Source of the DNA: Mesorhizobium loti
GTDB taxonomy: Bacteria > Pseudomonadota > Alphaproteobacteria > Rhizobiales > Rhizobiaceae
Length of the DNA stretch: 64,000 nucleotides
Direction: 5' to 3'
NCBI GenBank assembly: GCA_002356515.1
Contig: AP017605.1
Location: 3,605,001-3,669,000 of the forward strand
The translations under genes were made by a program, and so were the position numbers. Of this stretch, positions 43,260 to 52,370 are shown piece by piece. The first letter of the stretch is position 1. Every line of letters starts with the position of its first letter. The notes beneath the pieces were generated by a model. The model did not search any database. It had not been told where the DNA came from and was given only the letters and a program-made list of their open reading frames with translations.

Positions 43260-43506
43260 GACCTGCCGGCTCTAAAGTGAGCCGATCTCAGGCCAACGGC
43301 GGACACGCGACGGAACGGAACCCGGCAAACAAGCCGCTCGACGCGACATCGCACGCCCTTGTCGCGCCTGCGGCCTGGAATGCCATTCCTGAAACGCCGA
43401 AGCCGACGGGCATCGCCACCCTTGCAAGCGACGGGCAAAGGCGTTACCTCACGGAAAAAGCCCAAGAAAACTGGCCCATTAAGCTGGGACATCCCGGAGC
43501 CGACCG

Positions 43507-43845
43507 ATGACCTATGTCGTGACCGACAATTGCATCAAGTGCAAATACATGGACTGCATCGAGGTCTGTCCGGTCGACTGTTTCTACGAAGGCGAAAACA
43601 TGCTCGTCATCCATCCCGACGAGTGTATCGACTGCGGCGTCTGCGAGCCCGAATGCCCCGCCGACGCGATCAAGCCCGACACCGAGCCCGGTCTCGACAA
43701 ATGGCTGCAGATCAACACCGAATATGCCGAGAAATGGCCCAACATCACCGCCAAGAAGGAACCGCCGGCCGACGCCAAGACGTTCGACGGCGAGGCCGGC
43801 AAGTTCGAGAAATACTTCTCGGCCGAGCCCGGCGAAGGCGATTGA
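43507..43845 (+). CDS. fdxA: Ferredoxin FdxA, [3Fe-4S][4Fe-4S] type
   Basis: A 112-residue bacterial ferredoxin with the seven-iron pattern: [17 protein letters not shown] at the N-terminus for the 3Fe-4S/4Fe-4S clusters, then [12 protein letters not shown]. It is an electron carrier common in Alphaproteobacteria. The C-terminal part is charged ([19 protein letters not shown], first part). The upstream 247 bases contain no gene I can support. Confidence 0.95.
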   Translation: MTYVVTDNCIKCKYMDCIEVCPVDCFYEGENMLVIHPDECIDCGVCEPECPADAIKPDTEPGLDKWLQINTEYAEKWPNITAKKEPPADAKTFDGEAGKFEKYFSAEPGEGD

Positions 43846-44214
43846 CAATACGGCCGTTAAGGCTTGTATGACGCAGCGTAACGGGCACACTGGATTAACC
43901 GCCTTGACAGGCGGCGATTGGTTGTGGCCTTCGCTTATGCAGCAAAACCTTGATTCTTCCGACTTTTTGTGTTACATCAGCCAAACATGCCGGTGACACA
44001 ACGTCGATTTATGGCGCAGACGCCCCAAATCACTGAAAGGTGAAAATCCCATTCCGGACCAGAGCGATCTGGGCCAGGCGGTCGCAGTTCGTGCGGTTTG
44101 CCGGTCCCGGCCTTTCCGGTGGGTTCATCTGTTGTGCGGCTAACGATCGGTTTCCCCGGTCGCACGAGTTCAGCCGGCACCGCCGCCGGCCCACAACAAG
44201 GAGTTCAGGGCGTA
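43846..44214 (+). other. Gap between fdxA and carD
   Basis: 369 bases with no gene. A likely sigma-70 promoter for carD is TTGATT (43950-43955), 16 bases, TTACAT (43972-43977). GCCTTGACAGGC (43902-43913) is a small dyad. The carD leader would be about 230 bases, long enough for mRNA-level control, but I recognise no known RNA element. Confidence 0.5.
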
Positions 44215-44796
44215 ATGGCAACGATCACCCCACAGAAGAAGTCCACTGGTGCGCGTCATGGTTTCAAGACCGGCGAATACATTGTCTACCCGGCGCATGG
44301 CGTCGGCCAGATCGTGTCGATCGACGAGCAGGAAGTGGCCGGCCATAAGCTGGAACTGTTCGTCATCGACTTCCAGAAGGACAAGATGCGCCTGAAGGTG
44401 CCGGTCGCCAAGGCGACCTCCATCGGCATGCGCAAGCTGTCGGAAGAGGATTATGTCGAGCGTGCGCTGAAGGTCGTGCAGGGCCGCGCCCGCGTCAAGC
44501 GCACCATGTGGTCGCGCCGCGCCCAGGAATACGATGCCAAGATCAATTCCGGCGACCTGATCTCGATCTCGGAAGTCGTGCGCGACCTCTACCGTGCCGA
44601 CAACCAGCCGGAGCAGTCCTATTCCGAGCGCCAGCTTTACGAGGCGGCACTCGACCGCATGGCCCGCGAGATCGCGGCCGTCAACCGCATGTCGGAAACC
44701 GAAGCCGTGCGCCTGATCGAGGTCAACCTCAACAAGGGCCCTAAGCGTGGCGCCAAGGCCGACAACGAGGAAGCCGAGCAGGAAGAAGCTGCCTGA
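44215..44796 (+). CDS. carD: CarD-family transcriptional regulator
   Basis: A 193-residue CarD-like protein. The N-terminal RNA-polymerase interacting domain is marked by FKTGEYIVYPAHGVGQIVSIDEQEV, the usual CarD/TRCF RID pattern, and the helical C-terminal domain by ERALKVVQGRARVKRTMWSRRAQEYDAK (start only). It stabilises open complexes at stress and rRNA promoters. The ATG at 44215 follows AAGGAG. The acidic tail is short. Confidence 0.95.
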   Translation: MATITPQKKSTGARHGFKTGEYIVYPAHGVGQIVSIDEQEVAGHKLELFVIDFQKDKMRLKVPVAKATSIGMRKLSEEDYVERALKVVQGRARVKRTMWSRRAQEYDAKINSGDLISISEVVRDLYRADNQPEQSYSERQLYEAALDRMAREIAAVNRMSETEAVRLIEVNLNKGPKRGAKADNEEAEQEEAA

Positions 44797-44820
44797 GCTC
44801 TTGAGCCTTTAAGTTCACGA

Positions 44821-44847
44821 AAAACCCGGCCGCGCGCCGGGTTTTTT
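44821..44847 (+). terminator. Terminator after carD
   Basis: AAAACCCGGC (44821-44830) and GCCGGGTTTT (44836-44845) form a 10-bp stem followed by T residues, 24 bases after the stop: a classical intrinsic terminator. The convergent ABC ATPase gene ends just beyond it. Confidence 0.9.
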
Positions 44848-44879
44848 GTTTTGGAAGATCGGTCGCGGCGGGTAGCCGT

Positions 44880-45653
44880 CTACGCCTGCCCCCCGCCCTC
44901 CTTCTCCGCTTCCTGCTTCAGCGTCGCGATAAACCGCTTCGTCCGCTCACGCTCCGGATTGCCGAACAGCACGGCCGACGGCCCTTTTTCGACGACGACG
45001 CCGGCATCGAGGAACACCGCTTCCTGAGCGATCTTGGAGGCAAGCCGCAGATCATGCGTTGCCATCACCATGGTCGTGCCTTCGCTGGCGAGCTTGCCAA
45101 GCACGTCGACCACCTCTTGCGCCAGTTCCGGATCGAGCGCCGAGGTCGGCTCGTCGCAGAGCAGCACTTTCGGCGACGGCGCCAAGGCGCGGGCGATCGC
45201 CACACGCTGCTGCTGGCCACCTGAGAGCGTCGCCGGCCAGGCATCGGCCTTGTGGGCCATGCCGACCTTTTCCAGCAAAGCGAGCGCTCGCTCGCGCGCC
45301 CTCTCCGTCGGCCACTTCAGCACCGTCACCAGCCCTTCCATGACATTCTCGATCGCGGTGCGGTGCGGGAACAACTGGAAGTTCTGGAACACCATGCCAG
45401 TCTGCAGGCGCAGCCGCCTGATGTCGGCGGCCGGCACCTTGACGCCCGGACGAAACTCAAGCGTCTCGTCGCCGATGCGCACCGTGCCCGAAGTCGGGAT
45501 TTCCAGGAGGTTGATGCAGCGCAACAGCGTGCTCTTGCCGCCGCCCGAAGGGCCGACAAGCGCCGTGACGCTGCCTTCGGCAATCGCGACCGTCACGCCC
45601 TTCAGCACGAGATTGTCGCCGAAGCGCTTTTCGATGTTGGTGAGGCCGATCAT
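44880..45653 (-). CDS. Amino acid ABC transporter ATP-binding protein
   Basis: A 257-residue ATPase of a polar amino acid importer. Walker A is GPSGGGKST, the signature LSGGQQQR, and Walker B LLCDEPTSALDPE. It is the last gene of an operon read right to left, overlapping the permease by four bases. The gene order (receptor, permease, ATPase) is typical of cystine/glutamine-type transporters. Confidence 0.93.
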   Translation of the reverse strand: MIGLTNIEKRFGDNLVLKGVTVAIAEGSVTALVGPSGGGKSTLLRCINLLEIPTSGTVRIGDETLEFRPGVKVPAADIRRLRLQTGMVFQNFQLFPHRTAIENVMEGLVTVLKWPTERARERALALLEKVGMAHKADAWPATLSGGQQQRVAIARALAPSPKVLLCDEPTSALDPELAQEVVDVLGKLASEGTTMVMATHDLRLASKIAQEAVFLDAGVVVEKGPSAVLFGNPERERTKRFIATLKQEAEKEGGGQA

Positions 45654-46330
45654 GAGCGTGCCTCCAGGAAGCCGCCATAGCGGTTGAGCCGTTCCTCCAG
45701 CCGCGTCTGCAAGGCCGACAGCACCGAGCTCATCGCCAGATAGAGGATCGCTGCCTCGACATAGAGGATCAGCGGCTCATAGGTGGTGGCGACGATACGC
45801 TGCGCCGCCTGGAACATTTCCGGCACGGTGATGGCGGCGGCCAGCGACGTGTCCTTGACCAGCGAGATGAAGGTGTTGGAGAGCGGCGGCACCGCGACGC
45901 GTCCGGCCTGCGGCAGGATGGTGCGCCGCATCGCCTGGCTCCAGGTCATGCCGATCGAATAGGCGGCTTCCCACTGGCCCTTCGGCACCGAGCCGATGGC
46001 CGCACGGATGATTTCCGACGTGTAAGCGCCGATGTTCAGCGTGAATCCGATCAGCGCTGCGGTGAAAGCATCTAGCAGGATGCCGACCGACGGCAGGCCG
46101 TAGAAGATCAGGAACAACTGCACCAGAAGCGGCGTGCCGCGGAATATCCAGACATAGAAGCGCACGACCGCGACCAGCGGGTTCGGCCCGAACAACCGGC
46201 CGAGTGCCGCGCCCAGGCCGACGGTCAGGCCGAGAACGAAGGACAACAGCGTCAACGGCACGGTGAAGATCAGGGCGGCCCAGAGCAGCGAAGGCAGCGA
46301 CTCCAGCATCAGTTGCAGCCAGTGCGGCAC
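45650..46330 (-). CDS. Amino acid ABC transporter permease
   Basis: A 226-residue permease with about five membrane segments and an EAA loop at SVPKGQWEAAYSIGMTW. Only one permease is present, so the channel is probably a homodimer. It lies 139 bases after the receptor gene, behind an internal terminator-like hairpin, and overlaps the ATPase start. Confidence 0.93.
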   Translation of the reverse strand: MPHWLQLMLESLPSLLWAALIFTVPLTLLSFVLGLTVGLGAALGRLFGPNPLVAVVRFYVWIFRGTPLLVQLFLIFYGLPSVGILLDAFTAALIGFTLNIGAYTSEIIRAAIGSVPKGQWEAAYSIGMTWSQAMRRTILPQAGRVAVPPLSNTFISLVKDTSLAAAITVPEMFQAAQRIVATTYEPLILYVEAAILYLAMSSVLSALQTRLEERLNRYGGFLEARS

Positions 46331-46398
46331 GAAAGACCCTCCGGAATGATCGAGACGGCATCATTGAAACGCGAATGCGAGCGCCATATCACGACAAA

Positions 46399-46429
46399 AG
46401 CGGCGAGCCGTCAAAAGACGCTCGCCGCT
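46399..46429 (-). terminator. Intra-operon hairpin after receptor gene
   Basis: A near-perfect stem (AGCGGCGAGC with GTC, loop TTTT on the transcribed strand, then GAC and GCTCGCCGCT) is followed on the minus strand by TTTTGT. It lies between the receptor and permease genes. Partial termination here would raise receptor over channel expression, a common arrangement in ABC operons. Confidence 0.75.
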
Positions 46430-46469
46430 GAGTGCTTTGCGGGACCCATGGCCGGCCCCTCCCAAAAAA

Positions 46470-47243
46470 TTACTTCGAAACGTCCTGGCCGAAATAGGTG
46501 TCGGCGATCTTCTTGTAGGTGCCGTCGGCCTTGATGTCGGCCAGCGCCTTGTTGATGGCGGCGACCAGTTCCGGATCGCCCTTGCGCACGATGACGCCGG
46601 AATAGTCGGCGTTTTCCTCTTGTGCGGCGATCTTCACATTGGCGTCGGGCTTGTGCTTCTTGAAGTCGAGGAACGACAGGCTGTCATTGATCGTAGCGTC
46701 GGCGCGGCCGGTGAGCAGCAGCTGGATCGACTGGTCGAAGCCGTCGGTACCGACCAGCTCGGCGCCGTTCGTCTCAGCCAGCTTGCCAAAGTTCGAAGTC
46801 AGCGACTGCGCCGACTTCTTGCCCTTGAGATCGGCGAAGGTCTTGATGTCGGTGTTGTCGCCGCGCACGATCAGCACCGCCTTGGAGGCGATGTAGGGAT
46901 CAGAGAAATCATACTTGGCCTTGCGGGCGTCGGTGATGCCAACTTCGTTGATGACAGCGTCATAGCGGCTGACGTCGAGGCCGGCGATCAGACCGTCCCA
47001 CTTGCCTTCGAGGAACTCGACCTTGACGCCGAGCTTGTCGCCGATTGCCTTGGCGATTTCGACGTCGAAGCCGACCAGGGCGCCGGAAGCGTCATGATAG
47101 GTGAAGGGTGCGTAGGTGCCCTCGGTGCCGACCTTGAGGGTCCCGGCCTGCTTGATCTGGTCGAGATTGGCGCCGGCGTGGCCAGCGGTGACCGCCAGGG
47201 CCTGCAGCGTTCCGGCGACGATAAGCGACTTGAGCCATTTCAT
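46470..47243 (-). CDS. Amino acid ABC transporter substrate-binding protein (cystine/FliY-like)
   Basis: A 257-residue family-3 receptor with a Sec signal peptide (cleaved near GHAGANLD) and the standard LKVGTEGTYAPFTYHDASGALVGFDVEI (start only). YDAVINEVGITDARKAKYDFSDPY is the conserved central segment. It resembles cystine/FliY-type receptors, but the ligand is not proven. First gene of the operon. Confidence 0.92.
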   Translation of the reverse strand: MKWLKSLIVAGTLQALAVTAGHAGANLDQIKQAGTLKVGTEGTYAPFTYHDASGALVGFDVEIAKAIGDKLGVKVEFLEGKWDGLIAGLDVSRYDAVINEVGITDARKAKYDFSDPYIASKAVLIVRGDNTDIKTFADLKGKKSAQSLTSNFGKLAETNGAELVGTDGFDQSIQLLLTGRADATINDSLSFLDFKKHKPDANVKIAAQEENADYSGVIVRKGDPELVAAINKALADIKADGTYKKIADTYFGQDVSK

Positions 47244-47569
47244 TTTTTTGTGATCCCGTCCTTGGCCTGATGTCAGGCTTGTTGTGAGGACTGGAAAATG
47301 ACAGATGCCGGCCGAAAGAATAAGGAACCAGATTTCAAAAACAAAGAAGTCCAGAAACCAAATTCTCTAAAAGCGATTTTTCGCAGCGTTTGAGGACTCC
47401 CGGCAACCGCATCGAAATCGCCCGGACGGCATCGCTCGCCTGCCCGCGCCAGCGGAACCTTTCTCGCGCATGGCAGTTTTGGCTGTTCTAGGGCGCGACG
47501 CCGCAATTTCAACCGGTGCCCTGCCAGTTCGTAACGTCGGCTATATCGCCTGAGCCAGGGGAGCGCCTC
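47244..47569. other. Gap between receptor gene and rpoH2
   Basis: 326 bases between divergent genes. It holds the EcfG-like promoter of rpoH2 at 47454-47478 and presumably the receptor operon promoter nearer 47244. I find no other gene; open frames on the minus strand have no ribosome site or family match. Confidence 0.5.
47454..47478 (+). promoter_or_regulatory. EcfG-type promoter of rpoH2
   Basis: GGAAC (47454-47458), 16 bases, then AGTT (47475-47478). The consensus for general-stress sigma EcfG/RpoE2 is GGAAC-N16/17-CGTT, so one base differs. It is about 90 bases upstream of the rpoH2 start. In Sinorhizobium meliloti rpoH2 is known to be under RpoE2 control, which fits. Confidence 0.55.
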
Positions 47570-48433
47570 ATGATGGAAGACACGGCAGGACGGATCATGG
47601 TCCGCGCGGCAATGAAGGCTCCCTACCTCGAACGCGATGAGGAACATCGGCTGGCCTTGCTCTGGAAGGAAGACAACGACCAGAACGCGTTGCACTGCAT
47701 CACCGTCGCCCATATGCGGCTGGTCATTTCCATGGCCTCGAAATTCCGTCACTACGGCTTGCCGCTTGGTGACCTGATCCAGGAAGGCCATGTCGGTCTG
47801 CTGGAGGCCGCCGCCCGCTTCGAGCCCGAGCGCGAAGTGCGGTTTTCGACCTATGCAACGTGGTGGATCCGCGCCTCTATGCAGGACTACATCCTGCGCA
47901 ACTGGTCGATCGTGCGCGGCGGAACGAGTTCGGCGCAGAAAGCCCTGTTCTTCAATCTGCGACGCCTGCGCGCCCGGCTGGCGAACGGCGCGGAGCCGCT
48001 CTCCAACACAGCGCTCTACCACGAGGTGTCGGTTGCGCTTGGTGTCTCCGAGGCTGATGTGGCGATGATGGATTCACGGCTGTCCGCGCCCGACTCCTCC
48101 CTGAACGCGCCGCTTGCCGACGATGCGGGCGCCACCGAGCGGATGGATTTCCTGGTTTCGGACGACCCCCTGCCCGACGAGATCGTCGGCGACAAGATCG
48201 ATGTCGCGCGTCGTTCCCTCTGGCTGAAAGCGGCTCTCGCTGCCCTCAACGCCCGGGAGCTTCGCATCATCGAGGAACGCCGGCTGACCGACGAAGGCGC
48301 CACGCTCGAAGCCCTCGGCGAAACGCTGGGCATTTCCAAGGAACGCGTCCGCCAGATCGAGGCGCGCGCCATGGAAAAGCTGAAGCTGGCGCTGGTGAAA
48401 CAGAACCCGGAATTTCTGGCGACGGCCGCCTGA
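47570..48433 (+). CDS. rpoH2: RNA polymerase sigma-32-family factor RpoH2
   Basis: A 287-residue heat-shock-type sigma factor. Region 2 includes LPLGDLIQEGHVGLLEAAARFEP and the RpoH box is in QKALFFNLRRLRA; region 4 ends with ISKERVRQIEARAMEKLK. The ATG at 47570 follows AGGGGAG six bases away; an ATG at 47573 is also possible. The assignment to RpoH2 rather than RpoH1 is from the EcfG-like promoter and is an inference. It directs stress genes. Confidence 0.88.
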   Translation: MMEDTAGRIMVRAAMKAPYLERDEEHRLALLWKEDNDQNALHCITVAHMRLVISMASKFRHYGLPLGDLIQEGHVGLLEAAARFEPEREVRFSTYATWWIRASMQDYILRNWSIVRGGTSSAQKALFFNLRRLRARLANGAEPLSNTALYHEVSVALGVSEADVAMMDSRLSAPDSSLNAPLADDAGATERMDFLVSDDPLPDEIVGDKIDVARRSLWLKAALAALNARELRIIEERRLTDEGATLEALGETLGISKERVRQIEARAMEKLKLALVKQNPEFLATAA

Positions 48434-48453
48434 CGGCAATAGAGCGATTCGAG

Positions 48454-48480
48454 ATTTAAAATATAAGATTTATTTTAAAT
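48454..48480. promoter_or_regulatory. AT-rich perfect palindrome
   Basis: ATTTAAAATA (48454-48463) and TATTTTAAAT (48471-48480) form a 10-bp perfect inverted repeat around TAAGATT, in an AT-rich island of about 50 bases within a GC-rich genome. It is 21 bases after rpoH2 and 130 before the caspase gene. It could end the rpoH2 transcript, or be a binding site for an AT-preferring regulator such as MucR/Ros. Confidence 0.45.
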
Positions 48481-48606
48481 AAAATATGTCGCTGTAGCGG
48501 GGGATTCTATTCTTTTTAAGCTTGCGGATTGTGATTTCTCTAAAAGATCCAGGCATGGCAAAAAGCCTCTTTGGGCTACCAGACCATAACAAAGGTGGGT
48601 TTTGCC

Positions 48607-50574
48607 ATGCTGAAACGCTACGCGTTCCTTGCGGCCTTGATTATCATGAGCCTCTCGACGCTCGACGCTCGCGCCGATCGAAGGGTTGCGCTGGTGATCG
48701 GCAATTCGCAGTACCAGCAAATCCCGGCGCTCAAGAATCCGGACAAGGACGCTGAGGACGTTTCGAACACGTTCCGGCAGGCCGGTTTCGACGTGTTCGT
48801 CGCCAAGGACGTGACCAAGCTCCAATTCGAAGAGAAGTTCCGCAACTATCTGGCCGCCGCCGACGGCGCCGATCTCGCCGTCGTCTATTATTCCGGCCAC
48901 GGCTTTCAGATCGGCGGCGAGAATTTCCTGATCCCGGTCGATGCGTCGCTGAAGGATGCGGCCGACATGGAGGTCCAGACAATCAGGCTTGACGACGTGC
49001 TGCAGCAATTGCGCACGAAGTCGAAGATCCAGATGATCATCCTCGATGCCTGCCGCAACGATCCGTTCCCGCGCAAGGACTACTGGCTGCGCGACCAATT
49101 GATCGTCTCCGGCGGCACCGGGCTCGCGCAGGTAACAGGCTCGCAGAATGCGCTGATTGCCTTTGCCACCGAGCCCGGCTCCGTCGCCTATGACGGGTCC
49201 GGCGATCTTAGCCCCTTCTCATCGGCCTTTTCCCGCCGCGCGCTGGCGCCGAACCAGGAAATCCGCGCCGTCATGGCGGCGGTGCGCCGCGATGTGGTCA
49301 AGGCGACCAATGGCAGGCAGGTTCCGTGGGAGAATTCCTCGCTGATCGACGATGTCGTGCTGATGCGCGAGGCGGAGCAACCGGCGCTGCCGGCGCCCGA
49401 CGCCCAGCAAAGCCAGCAAGTAGCGGAGCGCGGTATCCAGGCCGCCGCAGCCGCCGAAGCTATCGAAAATCACGACATCAGCGTCCCGGTCGGCGTCGGT
49501 CCGATTGCGCTGAAGCTGGATTTTCCGGCCAAGGATGCCTCGATCAACCTCAAACTGGCCGGCTATCCGGCCGTTGGAACGCTGTCTTTGCCGGATCGCG
49601 TCCTGTCGCCGCAGTCGAGCCTGATGGCCGCTGAAGTCGATCAATTGCGCTACGAGCCGCAGATCGGCTCGGTGGCTCCCGTCGAGATTGGCTTTCAAAT
49701 CCGCGCCGGCGACGCGTCGAAACGGGCGACGATGACACTGTCGCCGAGCATCGACCCCTGCGACCAGGCCGCCGGCGAGCCGCTCGACCTGCAAGGCGTC
49801 GTCCCCGGCCGGTTACCGAACGAGATTGCGGGCGGCGCGGTCGAGGCTTGCGAGGCGGCGGTGAAAGCCTATCCCGATATCGCCCGCTTCCGTTACGAAC
49901 TCGGGCGGGCGCTGCTGGCCGCCGGCAACATCGACGAGGCCAGGAAGGCCATCCAGGAAGCGTCCGACAAGGGACACGTCCGCGCCGTCTACGAGCTCGG
50001 CTACCTCGCCTCCTCGGGAATAGGGATGCCCGTGGATGCCACGCAAGCGAATGGTCTCTATTCGCAAGCGTCCGACAGGGGCGACCCCTACGCCATGAGC
50101 GCGTGGGGCCGCGCCCTGTTCAATGGCGTCGGCGTCCAGCGCGATACCGGCAAAGGACTTGACCTCATGCTCACGGCAGCAGCGATGGGGCATATCGGCG
50201 CCATGAATGATCTTGCGATGATCTTCAAGGAAGGCCGCAATGGCGTGCCCGCCGATCCGGCCCGTGCCTTGGCTTTCCTCAGGGCCGGCATCGAGCGGCA
50301 AGAGGCCTATTCGATGGGCGTTCTCGGTCTTTCGCCCAGGCCAAGCACGCTGACGGTCGCGGCGTGCAAGCCCAAGGTGGTGACGAAAGTCATCACGAAG
50401 ATAAAGGTGATCCGTACACCTGTCCCAAAAGCGCCGCCGCCGAAGATCGTCAAGCCAAGGGTCCCGATAGTGCCGGGGGAAACCGGACCAGCGCCCTGGC
50501 GTGGCGGCAATGGCGGCGACTCTGACCACAACACCGGCGGTGGCAACACTGGCGGTGGCAATACTGCCGGATGA
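48607..50574 (+). CDS. Secreted caspase-like (peptidase C14) protein with Sel1 repeats
   Basis: A 655-residue protein. A signal peptide (residues 1-24) is followed by a caspase-like domain: RVALVIGNSQY, catalytic His98 in YYSGHGF, catalytic Cys149 in ILDACRND. From about residue 420 come Sel1/TPR-like repeats (ARFRYELGRALLAAGNIDEA, AVYELGYLASSGIG, DLAMIFKEGRNG). The C-terminus is Pro/Lys-rich and then Gly/Asn-rich (GGGNTGGGNTAG). The ATG at 48607 has AAAGGTGGG upstream. It may be processed or anchored; substrates unknown. It follows the stress sigma gene. Confidence 0.85.
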   Translation: MLKRYAFLAALIIMSLSTLDARADRRVALVIGNSQYQQIPALKNPDKDAEDVSNTFRQAGFDVFVAKDVTKLQFEEKFRNYLAAADGADLAVVYYSGHGFQIGGENFLIPVDASLKDAADMEVQTIRLDDVLQQLRTKSKIQMIILDACRNDPFPRKDYWLRDQLIVSGGTGLAQVTGSQNALIAFATEPGSVAYDGSGDLSPFSSAFSRRALAPNQEIRAVMAAVRRDVVKATNGRQVPWENSSLIDDVVLMREAEQPALPAPDAQQSQQVAERGIQAAAAAEAIENHDISVPVGVGPIALKLDFPAKDASINLKLAGYPAVGTLSLPDRVLSPQSSLMAAEVDQLRYEPQIGSVAPVEIGFQIRAGDASKRATMTLSPSIDPCDQAAGEPLDLQGVVPGRLPNEIAGGAVEACEAAVKAYPDIARFRYELGRALLAAGNIDEARKAIQEASDKGHVRAVYELGYLASSGIGMPVDATQANGLYSQASDRGDPYAMSAWGRALFNGVGVQRDTGKGLDLMLTAAAMGHIGAMNDLAMIFKEGRNGVPADPARALAFLRAGIERQEAYSMGVLGLSPRPSTLTVAACKPKVVTKVITKIKVIRTPVPKAPPPKIVKPRVPIVPGETGPAPWRGGNGGDSDHNTGGGNTGGGNTAG

Positions 50575-50643
50575 GCCACGCCATCGCCGCACAAGCAGTG
50601 TCGAAACTGACTATTCCGCAGCGGCCTGAACGCCGACGCCGAC

Positions 50644-52113
50644 TTACTTGTCGGTGACGATCTTGACCTTGTCGCCGGCCGAAACCGCGGCCCCCGGCGA
50701 CAGCGCATTGAGCACCCGGAACAGGTCGAGCTTGCGGTCGACGCCGACCATCTGCGCGGCGAGCGAGCCCATGGTCTGGCCCGGCTGCACGGTGAGCACA
50801 CGGATATGCAGCGGCTTCAAGGCCGCCTTTTCCGCAGGACTGAGGATACGAAACGACCCGCTGACCGAGCGCGCCACCGTCTCCAGCGAGGTGCTGGCCG
50901 ACGGTGCCGCGGTCAGCAGCCGGTAGACTTGGCCGCCGGCGCGGATCACCGCGATATCGAACTGCCAGCCTTCCGCGCCGGCATGCGCGGTCGCGGCCTC
51001 GTTGCCGTTGATGGTTTCCTGCTTGACGGTGCTGTCGTCGAGACCGGCCACCCAGCCGCTTCTGATGTAGTCGGTCAAGGCGCGGTTCTTGTCGATCGAG
51101 ACGCCGTCGAAGCGGATCGCAATGTCGCCCGGCCCCGTCGCCGTCACCGCCGCCGCCGAATTGTCGATGATGAAACCGTCCGGCACCGTGAAGGAGACGC
51201 CGAGGCCCGGATGAAGGAAGGTCTCGCCGCGCACATAGCCTTCTTCCGGCGTATCGCCATAGAGCAGGCCGTCTATGCCGGCGAGGAAAGAATCGCGGTC
51301 GCGCGTGCCGACCCCGGGCATGCCGAACTGGCGGGCGTGACGCTGCGCCAGGTCGATACGCTGTGGCGTGTTGGGGTGCGTCGCCAGGAAGTCGAGGCTG
51401 GCATCGGTGGCACCGCTGATCGAGCGGAAGTCGGTATAGGCCGACATCGACTGCAGGAAGCGGCCAGCGGCATAGGGATCGTAGCCGGCTTCGCCGATCG
51501 ACTTGATGCCGATGGCATCCGCCTCCAGCTCCTGGTTGCGCGAGAACTGCGCCAGTCGGAGCTTGCCGCGGATCAATGCCGCCTTGGCGGTCGGGCTGTC
51601 GCCGAGCACATCCGAGACCACCTTGGTCGCCAGGCCTTCCTCGGCCTCCAGCTGCTGACGCTGCAGGCCGTGATTGGCGGTGACGTGGCCCATCTCATGC
51701 GCGATGACGGCGGCGAGTTCCGACGAATCATTGGCGAGCGCCAAAAGGCCGCGCGTGATGTAGAGATAGCCGCCCGGCAGCGCGAAAGCGTTGACGTTCG
51801 GCGAATTGAGAATGGTGATGCGATAGGTCTGGGTCGGGTTCGCCGACACCACGGTCAGATTGCCGACCACCTTGGCAACCATGCGCTCGAGCTTGGGATC
51901 GGAATACTCGCCACCATAGGTGGCCAGGATGCGCGGATGCTGCGCCTTGGCGAGTTCGGCAAGCTTGTTGTTGGCGCCGACATTGTCGACCGTGATCGGC
52001 CTGTCGGACGGCTGGAAGCCGGACTCCTGGACTTCCGGAGGCGTGAACATCTGGCAGCTTGCCAAGGCCACGGCAAAGCCGGCCAGCGCCAGAAAGCGCG
52101 CCAGCGGATTCAT
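50644..52113 (-). CDS. Lipoprotein M48 metalloprotease with C-terminal LysM-like domain
   Basis: A 489-residue protein. The lipobox LASC gives a lipidated Cys20. The zinc motif HEMGH is at residues 139-143 and a further Glu, in ELEADAIG, is the likely third ligand. TPR-like helices are not evident; the C-terminal part ends in PGQTMGSLAAQMVG ... LSPGAAVSAGDKVKIV, a LysM-like module. It resembles BepA-type periplasmic quality-control proteases. Convergent with the caspase-like gene. Confidence 0.9.
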   Translation of the reverse strand: MNPLARFLALAGFAVALASCQMFTPPEVQESGFQPSDRPITVDNVGANNKLAELAKAQHPRILATYGGEYSDPKLERMVAKVVGNLTVVSANPTQTYRITILNSPNVNAFALPGGYLYITRGLLALANDSSELAAVIAHEMGHVTANHGLQRQQLEAEEGLATKVVSDVLGDSPTAKAALIRGKLRLAQFSRNQELEADAIGIKSIGEAGYDPYAAGRFLQSMSAYTDFRSISGATDASLDFLATHPNTPQRIDLAQRHARQFGMPGVGTRDRDSFLAGIDGLLYGDTPEEGYVRGETFLHPGLGVSFTVPDGFIIDNSAAAVTATGPGDIAIRFDGVSIDKNRALTDYIRSGWVAGLDDSTVKQETINGNEAATAHAGAEGWQFDIAVIRAGGQVYRLLTAAPSASTSLETVARSVSGSFRILSPAEKAALKPLHIRVLTVQPGQTMGSLAAQMVGVDRKLDLFRVLNALSPGAAVSAGDKVKIVTDK

Positions 52114-52223
52114 TCGTAGCTTGTCGACGCCGATCGCCAGAACGGCTTCCTTTCAGGTCCCGGCGCATGACCACGAAAATCGGGGGCGATCCTCGGAACC
52201 CATCATGCGCTAAAAACAAACTT

Positions 52224-52271
52224 CTACAGCATCCGTCGCGCGTCCCTCGGGGCGTGCGGCGGATGCTGTAG
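52224..52271. repeat. 48-base palindrome between M48 and thiQ genes
   Basis: CTACAGCATCCG (52224-52235) pairs perfectly with CGGATGCTGTAG (52260-52271); pairing continues imperfectly through the CG-rich middle, leaving a small loop. It is 100 bases past the thiQ stop. It may be a strong terminator for the thi operon or a member of a dispersed palindromic family. Confidence 0.7.
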
Positions 52272-52370
52272 GCAAATCACGGCTTGTGCCGACCAGTAGG
52301 CGGACCTAGCCACACTACTTCTGCCATGGCAAGCAAGCGCCCCATCGCCTGTAGCCGGTTTGACCGTAAA

